This document shows, piece by piece, positions 8,830 through 16,182 of a stretch of DNA of 64,000 nt. Every line of letters begins with the position of its first letter. Position 1 is the stretch's first letter. A program made the position numbers and the translations under genes. Source of the DNA: DAIMFL01 sp964372215 (GTDB lineage Bacteria > Pseudomonadota > Alphaproteobacteria > Dongiales > Dongiaceae); assembly GCA_964372215.1 (NCBI GenBank), contig CAYJQC010000022.1, positions 1 to 64,000 of the forward strand, read 5' to 3'. The notes beneath the pieces are model-generated. The model was not told the origin of the DNA. It did not search any database and saw nothing but the letters and a program-made list of their open reading frames with translations.

Positions 8830-8904
8830 CCCGCGGGATTTGAGGGGCAGCTTGCGACCGCGATACCAACCGCTAAAGCGCCACGGACGCGCTCCGTGGG
8901 CCCG
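8830..8904 (+). promoter_or_regulatory. SAM-II riboswitch upstream of cysH
   Basis: The leader matches the SAM-II (metA-type) consensus: P1 strands CGCGG (8832-8836) and CCGCG with GATTTG after the first strand, CTTGC before the second, and the conserved CCGCTAAAG 3' part that forms the pseudoknot. A strong hairpin CCACGGA-cgcgc-TCCGTGG follows directly and may be the expression platform. It starts about 54 bases after the -10 box and ends about 8 bases before the ribosome site of cysH. SAM-II normally turns off methionine and sulfur genes when S-adenosylmethionine is plentiful. A 75-base near-copy lies at 9844-9919. Confidence 0.82.
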
Positions 8905-8927
8905 GTCAAGTTCCGGAGGCGCGTTCC

Positions 8928-9728
8928 ATGGACAGCTCGCAAGTTTTATCCGACCGCGCAAAGCCTGAACCGGGCGAGGCCGCCGGCTTCGCACCGGGCG
9001 AACCTGCTTTCTCTGTCAACGACATCGCGGCGACGCTCCGGCGGCGCGCCGCCGGTTCTGACGCAGGTGGATTGTTGCGCCTCGCCTTCGACACGCTGGT
9101 TGCCGGCCGGGTCGTTGCGGTGTCGTCGTTCGGCGCGGAGTCTGCGGTCTGCCTGGCCCTGATCGCCGAGATCGCGCCCGCGACGCCGGTGATCTTCCTC
9201 GACACCGCCAAGCATTTCCCTGAGACGCTCGCCTATCGCGACCGGCTGGTCGAGCTGCTGGGGCTGAGTGACGTCCGCAGCGTGGCGCCCGACCCGGAAG
9301 CGGTGGCGGCGGTCGATCCGGCCGGCGATCTCTGGCAGCGGCGGCCGGACCAGTGCTGCCTGCTGCGCAAGGTGCTGCCGCTCGAGGGCGCGCTGTCGGG
9401 GTTTCACGCCTGGATCAATGGGCGCAAGCGCTATCACGGCGGCGCGCGGGCTGGGCTGGAGCGGATCGAGGTCGTCGAGGGCAGGGTCAAGATAAACCCG
9501 CTGGCAGACTGGAGCGGGGCTGAGATCGCCGCGGCATTCGCCCGCCGCAACCTGCCGCGGCATCCGCTGGTGGCACGGGGCTACGCGTCGATCGGCTGCG
9601 CCCCCTGCACCCGGCCGACCGGCGCAGCCGGCGCGCGGTCGGGCCGCTGGTCCGGCTCGACCAGGACCGAATGCGGAATCCACATCGCCGCCGCGCACGG
9701 TTTGAAAGGCGGGATCGACACTGGATAA
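8928..9728 (+). CDS. cysH: adenylyl-sulfate (APS) reductase CysH
   Basis: A 266-residue cytosolic enzyme that reduces activated sulfate to sulfite. The nucleotide loop is SSFGAES (66-72). The [4Fe-4S] ligands CC (143-144) and C224-x2-C227 are present, which marks APS rather than PAPS use. The catalytic Cys is in ECGIH (Cys249). The ATG at 8928 follows a good ribosome site (TTCCGGAGG). The gene stands alone behind its own promoter and SAM-II riboswitch, and is followed by a second riboswitch that drives the rest of the pathway. In many relatives cysH lies inside the cysI-DUF934 operon, so this split is notable. Confidence 0.93.
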   Translation: MDSSQVLSDRAKPEPGEAAGFAPGEPAFSVNDIAATLRRRAAGSDAGGLLRLAFDTLVAGRVVAVSSFGAESAVCLALIAEIAPATPVIFLDTAKHFPETLAYRDRLVELLGLSDVRSVAPDPEAVAAVDPAGDLWQRRPDQCCLLRKVLPLEGALSGFHAWINGRKRYHGGARAGLERIEVVEGRVKINPLADWSGAEIAAAFARRNLPRHPLVARGYASIGCAPCTRPTGAAGARSGRWSGSTRTECGIHIAAAHGLKGGIDTG

Positions 9729-9786
9729 AAACGAATTAATAGTGTGAAACGAATTATATTGACGCCGACACAATGTAAATTAAATT
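9725..9786 (+). promoter_or_regulatory. promoter of the orf66-cysG-cysI unit with upstream boxes
   Basis: TTGACG (9759-9764), 16 bases, TAAATT (9781-9786), preceded by GTGTGAAA (9742-9749) and ATAAAAAC (9725-9732). The arrangement ATAAAAAC-N9-GTGTGAAA-N9-TTGAC is identical in spacing to the cysH promoter. The first box overlaps the stop codon of cysH. Confidence 0.6.
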
Positions 9787-9843
9787 GAAGGCATGGCTGA
9801 TCGACCGCAAGGCTCGATCGGCCGGACTGGCCGACCTGACGGG

Positions 9844-9919
9844 CCCGCGGGATTTGAAGGGGCAGCTTGCGACCGCGATACCAACCGCTAAAGCGCCACG
9901 GACGCGCTCCGTGGGCCCG
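9844..9919 (+). promoter_or_regulatory. SAM-II riboswitch upstream of orf66-cysG operon
   Basis: This is a near-identical copy of the element at 8830-8904, with a single inserted A after GATTTGA. All SAM-II marks are kept: the CGCGG/CCGCG P1 stem, CTTGC, CCGCTAAAG, and the downstream CCACGGA/TCCGTGG hairpin. It ends 11 bases before the GAGGAG ribosome site of the small gene at 9945. It should repress the operon when S-adenosylmethionine is high, in parallel with cysH. Confidence 0.82.
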
Positions 9920-9944
9920 AGGCCACAGCAGAGGAGTGCGTCGC

Positions 9945-10145
9945 ATGGGTCATTCCCTTCAGATCTCCAGTCAGGATCATGTCGTCGGCCGTGGCGCGGG
10001 AAGCGGCCGCGGCGGCAACGCTGTCGCCTGGGGCCTGGTCGTGCGAAACCCCGGGGATGACGAGCGGGCGCCGCTGGCGCTCGCGCCGGCGCGGCGGCCC
10101 GAGCCGGTCGATCCCGGCGGTTTCTCGATGTCGGGCTTCGGCTGA
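9945..10145 (+). CDS. 66-residue protein of unknown function, first in cysG operon
   Basis: The reading frame has an ATG 8 bases after GAGGAG and stops 14 bp before cysG. The product is 66 residues, starts MGHSLQISSQDHVVGRGAG, is Gly/Ala/Pro/Arg-rich, has no signal peptide or membrane segment and ends in a hydrophobic GGFSMSGFG. I do not recognise it. Its place between the SAM-II riboswitch and cysG means it is the first cistron under riboswitch control. It may be a small pathway protein, a coupling leader for cysG, or a chance frame. Confidence 0.5.
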   Translation: MGHSLQISSQDHVVGRGAGSGRGGNAVAWGLVVRNPGDDERAPLALAPARRPEPVDPGGFSMSGFG

Positions 10146-10159
10146 GGGGGGCACGCGCG

Positions 10160-11569
10160 ATGAGCCAGTTCCCCGTGTTCTTCGATCTGCGCGACCGGCC
10201 CGTGCTGGTGGTGGGCGGCGGTGACCTCGCCGCGCGCAAGATCCGCCTGCTGCGCAAGGCCGAGGCCCGGATCACCGTGGTGGCGCCCCGCGTCGGCGCC
10301 GAGATGGCCGCGCTCGCGACCTCGAACGAGATCGTCCTGCGGCAGCGCGGCTTCGTCGCCGGCGACGTGCGCGGCCAGGCCCTGGTCATTGCCGCCACCG
10401 GACTCGACGCCGTGGACTCCCGGGTCTCCGAGGCGGCCCGCGACGCCGGCATTCCCGTCAACGCGGTCGACCGCCGCGATCTGTCGGACTTCTCGGTTCC
10501 GGCGATCGTGGATCGCGACCCGATTGTCGTCGCGGTGTCGAGCGGCGGCGCCGCGCCGGTGCTGGCGCGCCGGCTGCGCGAGCGGATCGAGGCGCTGCTG
10601 CCGAGCCGGCTCGGCGACCTCGCGCGCTTCGCCGAACGTTTCCGCACGAGCGTCGCCGCGATGGTGCCCGCGCCGTCGCGCCGGCGCTTCTGGGAGCTGT
10701 TCTTCGAGGGCCCGGTGGCGACCCGCCTGCTCGCCGGCGAAGGGCACGGCGCGCGCGAAGCCATGCTGGGCCTGGTCAATGCGCCGACACGCCGAGAGCC
10801 CGGTTCGGTCGCCATCGTCGGCGCCGGGCCGGGTGACCCCGATCTTCTCACCCTGCGCGCCCTGCGGCTGCTGCAGGATGCCGACGTCATCGTCCATGAC
10901 CGGCTGGTCGGTGCCGGCGTGCTCGACCTGGCGCGGCGCGACGCCCAGCGCATCTGCGTCGGCAAGGCGCGCGGCAATCACAGCCTCGGCCAGGATGGCA
11001 TCAACGCGCTGCTCGCCGAGCGCGCGCTGGCCGGGCAGCGGGTGGTGCGGCTGAAGGGCGGCGATCCCTTGATCTTCGGGCGCGGCGGCGAAGAGGTCGA
11101 GCATCTGCGCCGCCTCGGCATTGCGGTGCAGGTGGTTCCCGGGATCACCGCGGCCACCGGCTGCGCCGCGGCGGCCGGGTTGCCGCTCACCCATCGCGAT
11201 CTCGCGCAGAGCGTCACCTTCGTGACCGCCCATGCCCGCGACGGCGAGCCACGGCTCGACTGGCGGGCGCTGGCGGCGCCGCACCAGACCCTGGTGGTCT
11301 ACATGGGCGTGGCGGTCGCCGACCGGCTGGCAGCGCGGCTGATCGAGCACGGTCTCGCGCCGGCGACGCCGGTGGCGATCATCGAGAACGGCACCCTGCC
11401 GAGCCAGCGCGTCATCACCGGAAAGCTCCACGATCTCGGCGCCCTGGTCCACGGCCGGGGCGTCGAGGGCCCGGCGGCGCTGGTGATCGGCGAGGTGGCG
11501 CGGCTGGTCGACCCCGCGGTGGTGGAGGCCGAACCGTCGATCCTCGAGCTGGCCGGGAGATGCGCATGA
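10160..11569 (+). CDS. cysG: siroheme synthase CysG (uroporphyrinogen III methyltransferase fused to SirC/ferrochelatase part)
   Basis: A 469-residue bifunctional enzyme that makes siroheme for sulfite reductase. The N-terminal part (about 1-205) is the precorrin-2 dehydrogenase/ferrochelatase, with the NAD motif VLVVGGGDLAARK and the SSGGAAPVLARRLR segment. The C-terminal part (about 215-460) is the SAM-dependent methyltransferase, with GAGPGDPDLLTLRA, KGGDPLIFGRGGEE and VVPGITAATG. Its use of SAM fits the upstream SAM-sensing leader. The start has a GGGGGG-rich ribosome site. The next gene overlaps its stop by ATGA, so translation is coupled. Confidence 0.93.
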   Translation: MSQFPVFFDLRDRPVLVVGGGDLAARKIRLLRKAEARITVVAPRVGAEMAALATSNEIVLRQRGFVAGDVRGQALVIAATGLDAVDSRVSEAARDAGIPVNAVDRRDLSDFSVPAIVDRDPIVVAVSSGGAAPVLARRLRERIEALLPSRLGDLARFAERFRTSVAAMVPAPSRRRFWELFFEGPVATRLLAGEGHGAREAMLGLVNAPTRREPGSVAIVGAGPGDPDLLTLRALRLLQDADVIVHDRLVGAGVLDLARRDAQRICVGKARGNHSLGQDGINALLAERALAGQRVVRLKGGDPLIFGRGGEEVEHLRRLGIAVQVVPGITAATGCAAAAGLPLTHRDLAQSVTFVTAHARDGEPRLDWRALAAPHQTLVVYMGVAVADRLAARLIEHGLAPATPVAIIENGTLPSQRVITGKLHDLGALVHGRGVEGPAALVIGEVARLVDPAVVEAEPSILELAGRCA

Positions 11570-11865
11570 GCGCCCAGGTGCTGACCGCCAATCGCCTGGT
11601 CGATGGCGCGGTCGTGTTCCTCGCCGGCGACGGATCGTGGGGCACGCTGCTCAGCGGCGTGCGAATTGCCGCCGACACGGACACGGCGGCGGCGCTCGAA
11701 GCGATCGCCGGACGCGACGTCGTCGCCCGGATCGTCGTCGGGCCCTACCTCATCGAGGTGGCCGCCCAGGACGGGAAGGTGGTTCCGACCCGTTATCGCG
11801 AGCGCATCCGCGCCTTCGGCCCCTCGACCCATCCCGAACTCGCCAAGCCGGCATATGCGAGCTGA
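11566..11865 (+). CDS. DUF2849 domain protein of the sulfite reductase operon
   Basis: A 99-residue protein starting MSAQVLTANRLVDGAVVFL, with the ATG overlapping the cysG stop (ATGA). DUF2849 proteins occur almost only between cysG and cysI in alphaproteobacterial sulfate-assimilation operons, which matches the position here. No catalytic motif is visible. A helper role for sulfite reductase or siroheme loading is a guess from context. Confidence 0.82.
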   Translation: MSAQVLTANRLVDGAVVFLAGDGSWGTLLSGVRIAADTDTAAALEAIAGRDVVARIVVGPYLIEVAAQDGKVVPTRYRERIRAFGPSTHPELAKPAYAS

Positions 11866-11870
11866 CCGCC

Positions 11871-13526
11871 ATGTACCGGTATGACAGCTACGATCACCGC
11901 CTGGTTCAGGACCGGGTCGCACAATTCCGCGACCAGGTGGGGCGGCGCCTCGCCGGCGAGCTCAGCGAGGACGAGTTCAAGCCGCTCCGGCTGATGAACG
12001 GGCTCTATCTGCAGCTCCATGCCTACATGCTGCGGATCGCGATTCCCTACGGCACGCTGTCCTCGACCCAGCTGCGCCGGCTCGCCCATATCGGCCGGCG
12101 CTACGATCGCAACTACGGCCATTTCACCACCCGGCAGAACCTGCAGTTCAACTGGATCAAGCTGGAGCAGGCGCCGGACATCCTGGCCGAGCTGGCCGAG
12201 GTCGAGGTGCACGCCATCCAGACCAGCGGCAATTGCATCCGCAACGTGACCGCGGACCAGTATGCCGGCGTCGCCGCCGACGAGTTCGAGGATCCGCGGA
12301 TCTACTGCGAGATCATCCGCCAGTGGTCGACGCTGCATCCCGAGTTCTCGTTCCTGCCGCGCAAGTTCAAGATCGCGGTGGCAGGCGGGCCGCATGACCG
12401 CGCGGCGGTCAAGACCCACGACATCGGCCTTTATCTCAAGCGCAACGATGCCGGCGAGATCGGCTTCGAGGTGCTGGTCGGCGGCGGGCAGGGGCGTACC
12501 CCGATGATCGCCGACACCGTCCGCGAATTCCTGCCGAAGCGCGACCTGCTATCCTATCTCGAGGCGATCCTCAGGGTCTACAACCTGCTGGGCCGGCGCG
12601 ACAACATGTACAAGGCGCGCATCAAGATCCTGGTGCACAGCGTCGGTATCGAGGGGTTCCGCCAGTTGGTCGAGTCCGAGTGGGACCAGATCAAGGACGG
12701 CGCGCTGGCCCTGCCAGCCGAGGAAGTCGCCCGCATCCGGCAGTTCTTCGCGCCGCCCAGCTATCGCAAGCTGCCGGAGGAGTCGGCCGCGTTCGCGGCG
12801 CGGCGGCGCGAGGATGCGGATTTCGACCAGTGGGCGACCGCCAACCTGGCGCCGCACAAGGCACCCGGCTACGCCATCGTCAACATCTCGCTGAAGCCGG
12901 TCGGCGGCATCCCCGGCGACGCCACCTCGGAGCAGATGGAGGCGATCGCCGACCTGGCCGACCGCTACAGCCTGGGCGAGATCCGGGTCACCCACGAGCA
13001 GAACCTGGTGCTGCCCTATGTGCGCCAGGACGATCTCCATGCGCTGTGGCAGCGGCTGGACGGGCTGGGCCTCGCCACGCCCAATATCGGCCTGGTCACC
13101 GACATCATCGCCTGCCCGGGCCTCGACTATTGCAGCCTCGCCAATGCCCGCGCCATTCCCGTCGCCCAGCGCGTCAGCACGCGCTTCGGCGACCTGGCGC
13201 GGCAGCGCGCCATCGGCGAGCTGGAGATCAAGATTTCCGGCTGCATCAACGCCTGCGGCCATCATCACGTCGGCAACATCGGCATCCTCGGCGTGGACAA
13301 GAAGGGCGAGGAGTTCTACCAGGTGACGCTCGGCGGCAGCGCCGACGAGAACGCCTCGATCGGCGAGATCGTCGGCCCGGCCTTCTCGTCGGAGACCGTG
13401 GTCGACGCGGTCGAGACCGTGGTCGACACCTATCTGGCCCGGCGCCAGGGCGCCGAGCGCTTCATCGACACCTATCGGCGGCTTGGGCTGGAGCCGTTCA
13501 AGGAGGCGCTCTATGCCGGTCGTTAG
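11871..13526 (+). CDS. cysI: sulfite reductase hemoprotein (siroheme/4Fe-4S) CysI
   Basis: A 551-residue assimilatory sulfite reductase that makes sulfide. Two nitrite/sulfite reductase half-domains are present: HFTTRQNLQFNW and TSGNCIRNVTAD in the first, and the cofactor site in the second. The four cluster ligands are Cys415 and Cys421 (ACPGLDYCSLA) and Cys458 and Cys462 (CINACGHHHVGNIG); the last also bridges siroheme. It starts 5 bp after the DUF2849 stop and overlaps DUF934 by 14 bp. No cysJ flavoprotein gene is nearby, so the donor is probably ferredoxin, as in other alphaproteobacterial enzymes of this type. Confidence 0.93.
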   Translation: MYRYDSYDHRLVQDRVAQFRDQVGRRLAGELSEDEFKPLRLMNGLYLQLHAYMLRIAIPYGTLSSTQLRRLAHIGRRYDRNYGHFTTRQNLQFNWIKLEQAPDILAELAEVEVHAIQTSGNCIRNVTADQYAGVAADEFEDPRIYCEIIRQWSTLHPEFSFLPRKFKIAVAGGPHDRAAVKTHDIGLYLKRNDAGEIGFEVLVGGGQGRTPMIADTVREFLPKRDLLSYLEAILRVYNLLGRRDNMYKARIKILVHSVGIEGFRQLVESEWDQIKDGALALPAEEVARIRQFFAPPSYRKLPEESAAFAARRREDADFDQWATANLAPHKAPGYAIVNISLKPVGGIPGDATSEQMEAIADLADRYSLGEIRVTHEQNLVLPYVRQDDLHALWQRLDGLGLATPNIGLVTDIIACPGLDYCSLANARAIPVAQRVSTRFGDLARQRAIGELEIKISGCINACGHHHVGNIGILGVDKKGEEFYQVTLGGSADENASIGEIVGPAFSSETVVDAVETVVDTYLARRQGAERFIDTYRRLGLEPFKEALYAGR

Positions 13527-14016
13527 GGACGGCAAGGTCGTCGACGATTCCTGGCTGAGCATCGCCGACGATGCGGCAGTGCCGGAGAACCGCGCGGCCG
13601 TGGTGTCGCTCGCGCGCTGGCAGAACCAGCGGGCGGCGCTGGCCCTGCGCCAGGCACCGCTCGGGGTGCGGCTGCGCAGCGGCGACGCCGCCGCCGAGAT
13701 CGCGGTCGATCTCGGGCATTTCGCCCTGGTGGTGCTGGAGTTCCCGAAGTTCAACGACGGCCGCGGCTTCTCCTCGGCACGGCTGCTGCGCGAGCGCTAC
13801 CGGTTCAAGGGCGAAATCCGCGCGGCCGGCCACCTGATCCGCGACCAGCTACAGTTCCTGGCGCGCTGCGGCGTCGATTCCCTCGATGCGCCCGACGAGA
13901 GCTGGGCCGAGAAGTGGCGCATCGCCCAGGCGGAGATCTCGGTGGTTTATCAGCCGGCGGCGGACGCGCGCCGCCCGGCGCTGGCGCTGCGCCATCTGCC
14001 GCGCGCCGCGCAATAG
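13513..14016 (+). CDS. DUF934 domain protein (cys operon)
   Basis: A 167-residue protein starting MPVVRDGKVVDDSWLSI, whose ATG overlaps the end of cysI. It contains the family core LVVLEFPKFNDGRGFSSARLLRERYRFKGEIRAAGHLI, quoted here as consecutive parts: LVVLEFPKFNDGRG, FSSARLLRERY and KGEIRAAGHLIRDQ. DUF934 genes are constant partners of cysI and cysH in proteobacteria. Function is unproven. It is the last gene of the riboswitch-controlled unit. Confidence 0.85.
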   Translation: MPVVRDGKVVDDSWLSIADDAAVPENRAAVVSLARWQNQRAALALRQAPLGVRLRSGDAAAEIAVDLGHFALVVLEFPKFNDGRGFSSARLLRERYRFKGEIRAAGHLIRDQLQFLARCGVDSLDAPDESWAEKWRIAQAEISVVYQPAADARRPALALRHLPRAAQ

Positions 14017-14041
14017 GCGGCACCGCGTCCGGCGCGCCGTC

Positions 14042-14671
14042 TCAGTTGGTCTGCATCTTCTGATAGTCGGACGGCAGCTCGAACAGCGCCGGATCCTGCG
14101 GCCCGACCCGCAGTTCCTGCAGGGTCGTCACCATCCGGCCCGGCGTCCGGTCGGCATCGCCGGTGGTGGTCTCGGATTCCGAGCGCATCAGGATGCCGTC
14201 GTCGGTGACCCAGGCGAAGCCGTTGCTGCTGCCGCCGGGCGTGCTCACCTGGAACCGGTACTTGGTGGTCTCCTCGCCGTCGATGGTTTCCCGGCCGATC
14301 ACCTCGTGCTCGACCGTGCCCTTGGACTCGTCGTCCGGCGCGGTCCCGGCCATGCCATGGGCGCCCATCGGCATTTCCGAATAGCCCTTTGCCATCGGCA
14401 TCAGCATGTAGGCGACGTGCTTGTCGAAATCCATCAGCATGACCTGGAGCCCGACGGAGCTGTCCATCTCGTTCCGCTGGTGCCCCGGCGTGTAGTAGAC
14501 GCGGGTGCGGATCGCCTGGCCGCCGATCTCGGTCACCGTGACCCCGGAATAGGCAACCTTGGGGTGGCCGAACGGCAGGCCGTCGGCCTGTGCGGCGGCG
14601 GTGGCCAGCAGGAAGGCGATCCCGCCCGCGAAGATCCGGATGGCGCGCCGGGCAAGTATCGGGAGATTCAT
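14042..14671 (-). CDS. secreted DUF4412-like protein
   Basis: A 209-residue exported protein with a signal peptide (about 1-30, ending AAAQADG). The body resembles DUF4412-type outer-layer lipocalin/LolA-like proteins: a strand-rich domain with YYTPGHQRNEMDS, MLMDFDKHVAYMLMP and VEHEVIGRETIDGEETTKYR. A Met/Gly patch (MPMAKGYSEMPMGAHGMAG) lies in the middle. The ATG at 14671 is chosen for the signal peptide; longer readings run into the glpK antisense. It is 25 bp from the convergent cys operon and downstream of the glycerol operon. No function can be assigned. Confidence 0.7.
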   Translation of the reverse strand: MNLPILARRAIRIFAGGIAFLLATAAAQADGLPFGHPKVAYSGVTVTEIGGQAIRTRVYYTPGHQRNEMDSSVGLQVMLMDFDKHVAYMLMPMAKGYSEMPMGAHGMAGTAPDDESKGTVEHEVIGRETIDGEETTKYRFQVSTPGGSSNGFAWVTDDGILMRSESETTTGDADRTPGRMVTTLQELRVGPQDPALFELPSDYQKMQTN

Positions 14672-14733
14672 ATCCTCGTCCACTCCTGGCAGGGGATCGA
14701 AGCCCGCAGGATACAGCAGCGCGCGGTGGGGCG

Positions 14734-16182
14734 TCAGCGCCAGTCGCGGGCGCGTCGCAGCGCCTCGGCGAAACGGGCGTGGAGTTCGGGCGGCAGCGGC
14801 GCGGCGGGCGTGATCCGGCGCGCCGGCGGCGGCGCGGGCGGCAGCGACTCCAGGTTTGCCAGCCCGGCGCCGATCAGCGCGAGCCGCGCGGCACCGAGGC
14901 CGGTCAGCTCGACGCTCGCGGGAACGACGATCTCGCGGCCGAGCGCGGCGGCGAGAAAGCCGCGGAAATAGCCGTTGCGGCTCAGGCCGCCGTCGATCGA
15001 CACGGCGCCGTGCAGCGGCACCAGGTTTTCCATGGCGGCCAGTACCTCGGCGCAGCGCAGTGCCACGCCCTCCAGCACCGCACGCACCAGGTCGAGCCGC
15101 GTGGTCTCCAGCCCCAGCCCGAGCCACAGCCCGGCGGCGCGCCGGTCCCAATGGGGGCAGGCGAGGCCGGAGAGGGCGGGCACGAACACCAGGCCGCGGG
15201 AAATCGCGCTCTCGCCGTCAAAAGACTGGATCTCGGCGAAGTCGCGGAACAGCCCAAGCGCGCGAACCCAGTTGACCGCCGATCCGGCGTTGTAGACGCC
15301 GCCGTCGACGGCATAGTCGGTGCGCTCTGCGATTTGCCAGGCGACGGTTGGCAGCAGGCCGCTCGCCGGGTCGCGCCGCGGCGCGCGGCCGGTCAACGCG
15401 AGCGCGAAGGCCCCGGTGCCGAGGGTGATCTTGACCTCGCCCGGGCGGCGGCAGCCATGGCCGAACAGCGCCGCCTGCTGGTCGACGATGGCGGCGCTGA
15501 CCGGCAGCGCGCGGCCGGCGATCCGCACCGTCCCGAAGCTTCCCGCGCTCGGCCGGATCTCCGGCAGGATCTCGATCGGCACGCCGAACAGGGCGCAGAG
15601 GTCCGGATCCCAATCCCGCGTCGCCAGGTTCATCAGGCTGGTGCGCGAGGCAGTCGCAGCATCGGTGGCATAGTGTCCGGTCAGGCGGTCGAGCAGGAAC
15701 GTGTCGCTTGTGCCGAGCCGCAACCGGCCCTGGTTCAGCAATTCGCCGGCGCCGTCGGCATGATCGATCAGCCATCTGAGCTTGCTGGCCGAGAAGTACG
15801 GATCGAGCGGCAGCCCGGCGCGCTCCCGCGTCAGGGCCTCGGCACCGTCGGCCTTCAACCGCTCGGTCGCGTCCTGGGTGCGCGCATCCTGCCAGACGAT
15901 GGCGTTGTACAGCGGCCGTCCGGTCGCCCCGTCCCAGGCGACCACCGTCTCGCCCTGGTTGGCGATGCCGATCGCCGCGGCGTCGCCGGCGTGCTCGAGG
16001 CAGGCGCGGACATTGCCGAGCAGCTCCTCGGCGTCGTGCTCGACCCAGCCGGCGCGCGGATGGATCTGCCGGTGCTCGATGGTCGCCAGAGTCTCGAAGC
16101 GGCCATCGGGCGACAGCAGATGCGCCTTGGTGGCGGTGGTGCCCTGGTCGATGGCGATGACGCTGCCGGCCGGGAAATTCAT
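14734..16182 (-). CDS. glpK: glycerol kinase-like FGGY carbohydrate kinase
   Basis: A 482-residue kinase of the FGGY family. Features are the N-terminal phosphate loop AIDQGTTATKA, IANQGETVVAWD and NAIVWQDART (glycerol kinase-like substrate region), and the second ATPase half with TLGTGAFAL and IDGGLSRNGYF. It would phosphorylate glycerol to glycerol 3-phosphate, feeding the two dehydrogenase-type genes upstream in the same operon. Its start overlaps the stop of the FAD oxidoreductase gene by 4 bp. It is shorter than E. coli GlpK (about 500), and a related polyol substrate is possible. Confidence 0.82.
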   Translation of the reverse strand: MNFPAGSVIAIDQGTTATKAHLLSPDGRFETLATIEHRQIHPRAGWVEHDAEELLGNVRACLEHAGDAAAIGIANQGETVVAWDGATGRPLYNAIVWQDARTQDATERLKADGAEALTRERAGLPLDPYFSASKLRWLIDHADGAGELLNQGRLRLGTSDTFLLDRLTGHYATDAATASRTSLMNLATRDWDPDLCALFGVPIEILPEIRPSAGSFGTVRIAGRALPVSAAIVDQQAALFGHGCRRPGEVKITLGTGAFALALTGRAPRRDPASGLLPTVAWQIAERTDYAVDGGVYNAGSAVNWVRALGLFRDFAEIQSFDGESAISRGLVFVPALSGLACPHWDRRAAGLWLGLGLETTRLDLVRAVLEGVALRCAEVLAAMENLVPLHGAVSIDGGLSRNGYFRGFLAAALGREIVVPASVELTGLGAARLALIGAGLANLESLPPAPPPARRITPAAPLPPELHARFAEALRRARDWR

